A DNA stretch of 8,191 bases, from assembly GCA_947631305.1 (NCBI GenBank), contig CANRKV010000068.1, forward strand, positions 1-8,191, in the 5' to 3' direction. This DNA comes from an uncultured Jeotgalicoccus sp. (GTDB lineage Bacteria > Bacillota > Bacilli > Staphylococcales > Salinicoccaceae). Below the pieces are notes generated by a model. It was not told where the DNA came from. It did not search any database and saw only the letters and a program-made list of their open reading frames with translations. Position 1 is the first letter of the stretch. Every line of letters begins with the position of its first letter. Below are positions 6,634 through 8,191 of the stretch, one piece after another. Position numbers and translations under genes: made by a program.

Positions 6634-8058
6634 TTATAACCATAGTATCCAATAAGTTGATGCAGCAATAATCGCGGTGATAATGAACGTGATTGTGGAG
6701 AATGTTGCGATTATATAATGATCTTTTTTACTGAGAACTCCTGATTGAAAAGCGAAATATGATGTGGGTGAATGTATAGGTAAAATATTTGTACCGCCCA
6801 CAATTAAAATTACAAGGAATGCGAGACTCAATGCAGGTATGTTTGTGATGTCTGCATAAGAAACCACGATAGGGAAAATTACTATTATGGCAGATGAAGG
6901 CACAATGAATATCATTCTGAAGACAAAGGTAATCAGAGCGATAAGTATGATTTTAAAAATCAACCCCGAATTCTCCGGAACAAACTGCATCATATGTTCT
7001 GCTATTACTGCAGCTGTTCCATTCTGATCCAGTAAAATGCCGATTGAAAAAGATGCGCCGAGAAGCAGGAAACTTTCCCAGTCAAATGCTCTGATATCAG
7101 TGTTGTTTAACAAGCCAATTTTCGGGATGGAGTAAATAACGAGCAGTATCATTGGCGGCAGTAAAGTCGGAACCACATTATTATCTGTTACCGCCCACAC
7201 TATAATCATCATAAAAAAAGTTATTATTACAAACCGGAATTTATGTCTCTCCCGGGATGTTTCAAAATGTGTTTCATGCTGAATTGCTGTTTGGATCTGA
7301 CTGTACGGTGTCTCGGATGAATAGGAATATTTAAAGTAATTCCATGCAAATATATTTACGATAAGCAACGCCAGCCAGAGCGGCGGTGCAATAATAAGGA
7401 ACCATTCCAGCCAGCCCAGATCAGCAACGTTGTAATCATTTAAAAGCTGAGCTGCTAAAACTGGGAAGCCTCCGCCGGTATAGACTATAATTGTTCCATT
7501 CTGATTCATTATTCCGATAACATATAATGCATACTTCTTGAAAACACTGTGATTTGAAAACCCGAATGAATCATTCAATCTGTCTACGAATGGCAGCAGC
7601 ATTTTAAGACGGGCGAATGCGGAAGGCATAAGCACTGGGAGTATTGCAATCATCACCGGTAAAGCAACAGCTATCGCTTTAGGACCTTTTTTATTCAATC
7701 TGAGAAGCTGCGAGGCGACGACTTTATCGACACCGGTCTTCACGAGGACTCTGCTTAATATAGTTAAAATTAAAATGAAATAAAGCGCAGATGATAGAAA
7801 TCCGCTCATGGCACCTTCGACTGAGTCTACGAGCCCGAGAATCATCATCATCGCGAGAAGAAGTATACTCGCTGCTCCTGATGGCAGAGGTGAAATCGTC
7901 CATAGATAAATGGCGAGTACAAGAAGCCCCACAGTTCTTTGCTGTTCAGGAGTGAAATCCTGAAGAAAAGTTGATGGAGCAATAAAGATAAGAAGTATAA
8001 AAACCAGTATTACTGAAATATTGAATGTCATTGTAAATCTTTTTCTATTTAATCTCAT
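6634..8058 (-). CDS. SLC13/DASS-type anion (probable dicarboxylate) transporter, divergent
   Basis: From the preferred start the product has 474 residues with 11-12 hydrophobic segments, the usual size for the divalent anion:Na+ symporter family. Family resemblance is seen in the N-terminal helix pair, GFLSSALYFILILTILSRVLVKTGVD (duplicated later as DWESFLLLGASFSIGILL..NGTAAVIAEHM), and the ending LPIHSPTSYFAFQSG. That last block aligns with the family's LPVATPPNAIVFGSG block. The canonical SNT and TPPN substrate-loop residues are not intact, so succinate or citrate specificity should not be assumed. ATG 8058 follows a GGTGGG site six bases away. The longer ATG 8118 would overlap the preceding gene by 35 bases and lacks support. 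The location upstream of a carboxylate-sensing kinase suggests a carboxylate substrate; this is inference. Confidence 0.8.
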   Translation of the reverse strand: MRLNRKRFTMTFNISVILVFILLIFIAPSTFLQDFTPEQQRTVGLLVLAIYLWTISPLPSGAASILLLAMMMILGLVDSVEGAMSGFLSSALYFILILTILSRVLVKTGVDKVVASQLLRLNKKGPKAIAVALPVMIAILPVLMPSAFARLKMLLPFVDRLNDSFGFSNHSVFKKYALYVIGIMNQNGTIIVYTGGGFPVLAAQLLNDYNVADLGWLEWFLIIAPPLWLALLIVNIFAWNYFKYSYSSETPYSQIQTAIQHETHFETSRERHKFRFVIITFFMMIIVWAVTDNNVVPTLLPPMILLVIYSIPKIGLLNNTDIRAFDWESFLLLGASFSIGILLDQNGTAAVIAEHMMQFVPENSGLIFKIILIALITFVFRMIFIVPSSAIIVIFPIVVSYADITNIPALSLAFLVILIVGGTNILPIHSPTSYFAFQSGVLSKKDHYIIATFSTITFIITAIIAASTYWILWL

Positions 8059-8083
8059 CACAATCCCACCAGCTTTATTCCCA

Positions 8084-8191
8084 TTAAGATTCTTTGAGTC
8101 TCTCCATATACATATCATGCATAATTTTTAATTGAACATCTGTACCCGGATGTTTTTCCAAGGACATAATATTTTTCATCAGTGCAAGCTT
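8084..8191 (-). CDS. C-terminal end of an unidentified protein (partial, runs off the window)
   Basis: A frame open from the window edge encodes the last 35 residues of a protein, ending KIMHDMYMERLKES and a TAA stop at 8084-8086. The peptide is charged, rich in Met and looks helical, with no membrane segment. I do not recognise the family from this short tail. The stop lies 25 bases before the transporter start, with no terminator or promoter between them, so the two genes are probably in one transcript. That it is a real gene is inferred from this spacing and from the otherwise unexplained open frame. A chance open frame of this length remains possible. Confidence 0.5.
   Translation of the reverse strand, partial: KLALMKNIMSLEKHPGTDVQLKIMHDMYMERLKES

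Noticed and set aside
8059..8118. Longer N-terminus for the SLC13-type transporter (ATG at 8118)
   Set aside because: It would overlap the preceding gene, the added 20 residues are not membrane-like, and a GGTGGG ribosome site correctly precedes ATG 8058.
1..8191. CRISPR arrays, tRNA/rRNA genes, insertion sequences, phage or toxin-antitoxin genes
   Set aside because: No repeat-spacer pattern, cloverleaf, transposase motif or small gene pair was seen. The window is ordinary metabolic gene content.

Overview
The window looks like chromosomal DNA from a low-GC Gram-positive bacterium of the Bacillales. A Staphylococcaceae-like coccus (Jeotgalicoccus, Salinicoccus or Macrococcus type) is my guess. 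The reasons are AT-rich intergenic DNA, AGGAGG-type ribosome sites, sigma-A promoters, a CcpA-type cre box, a lipoprotein solute receptor, and protein sequences resembling Bacillus/Staphylococcus homologues. The genus is inference. Every gene I can support lies on the minus strand, so transcription runs from high to low coordinates.

In transcription order, the window opens with the last 35 codons of an unidentified gene (8084-8191). A SLC13/DASS-type anion transporter (6634-8058) follows 25 bases later. A 103-base gap then carries a TATAAT extended -10 promoter for a sensor kinase of the CitA/DctS/DcuS type (4908-6530). The kinase gene overlaps its CitB/DctR-type response regulator (4259-4927) by 20 bases. 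An intrinsic terminator (4218-4260) closes this regulatory unit.

The second unit starts from a near-consensus promoter (TTTACA-17-TATTAT, 4177-4205) whose -35 box lies inside a perfect match to the cre consensus. It encodes a complete tripartite tricarboxylate transporter in the order tctC (lipoprotein receptor), tctB (small membrane subunit), tctA (large permease), followed by a methylisocitrate lyase, prpB. A 16-bp hairpin with a T-rich tail (144-197) ends it. Beyond that, a separate promoter drives a gene of which only the first 20 codons are present (1-62); it looks like a glutathione peroxidase.

Taken together, the window reads as a sensed, glucose-repressed system for taking up and cleaving a di- or tricarboxylate. 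The kinase probably detects an external carboxylate and the regulator probably activates tctCBA-prpB. The receptor and permease import the substrate, and the lyase cleaves a C7 branched tricarboxylate (or a relative) to pyruvate plus succinate. No methylcitrate synthase or dehydratase is present here, so the real substrate is open. No mobile element, tRNA, rRNA or CRISPR array was seen, and there is no gene-free stretch longer than about 150 bases.
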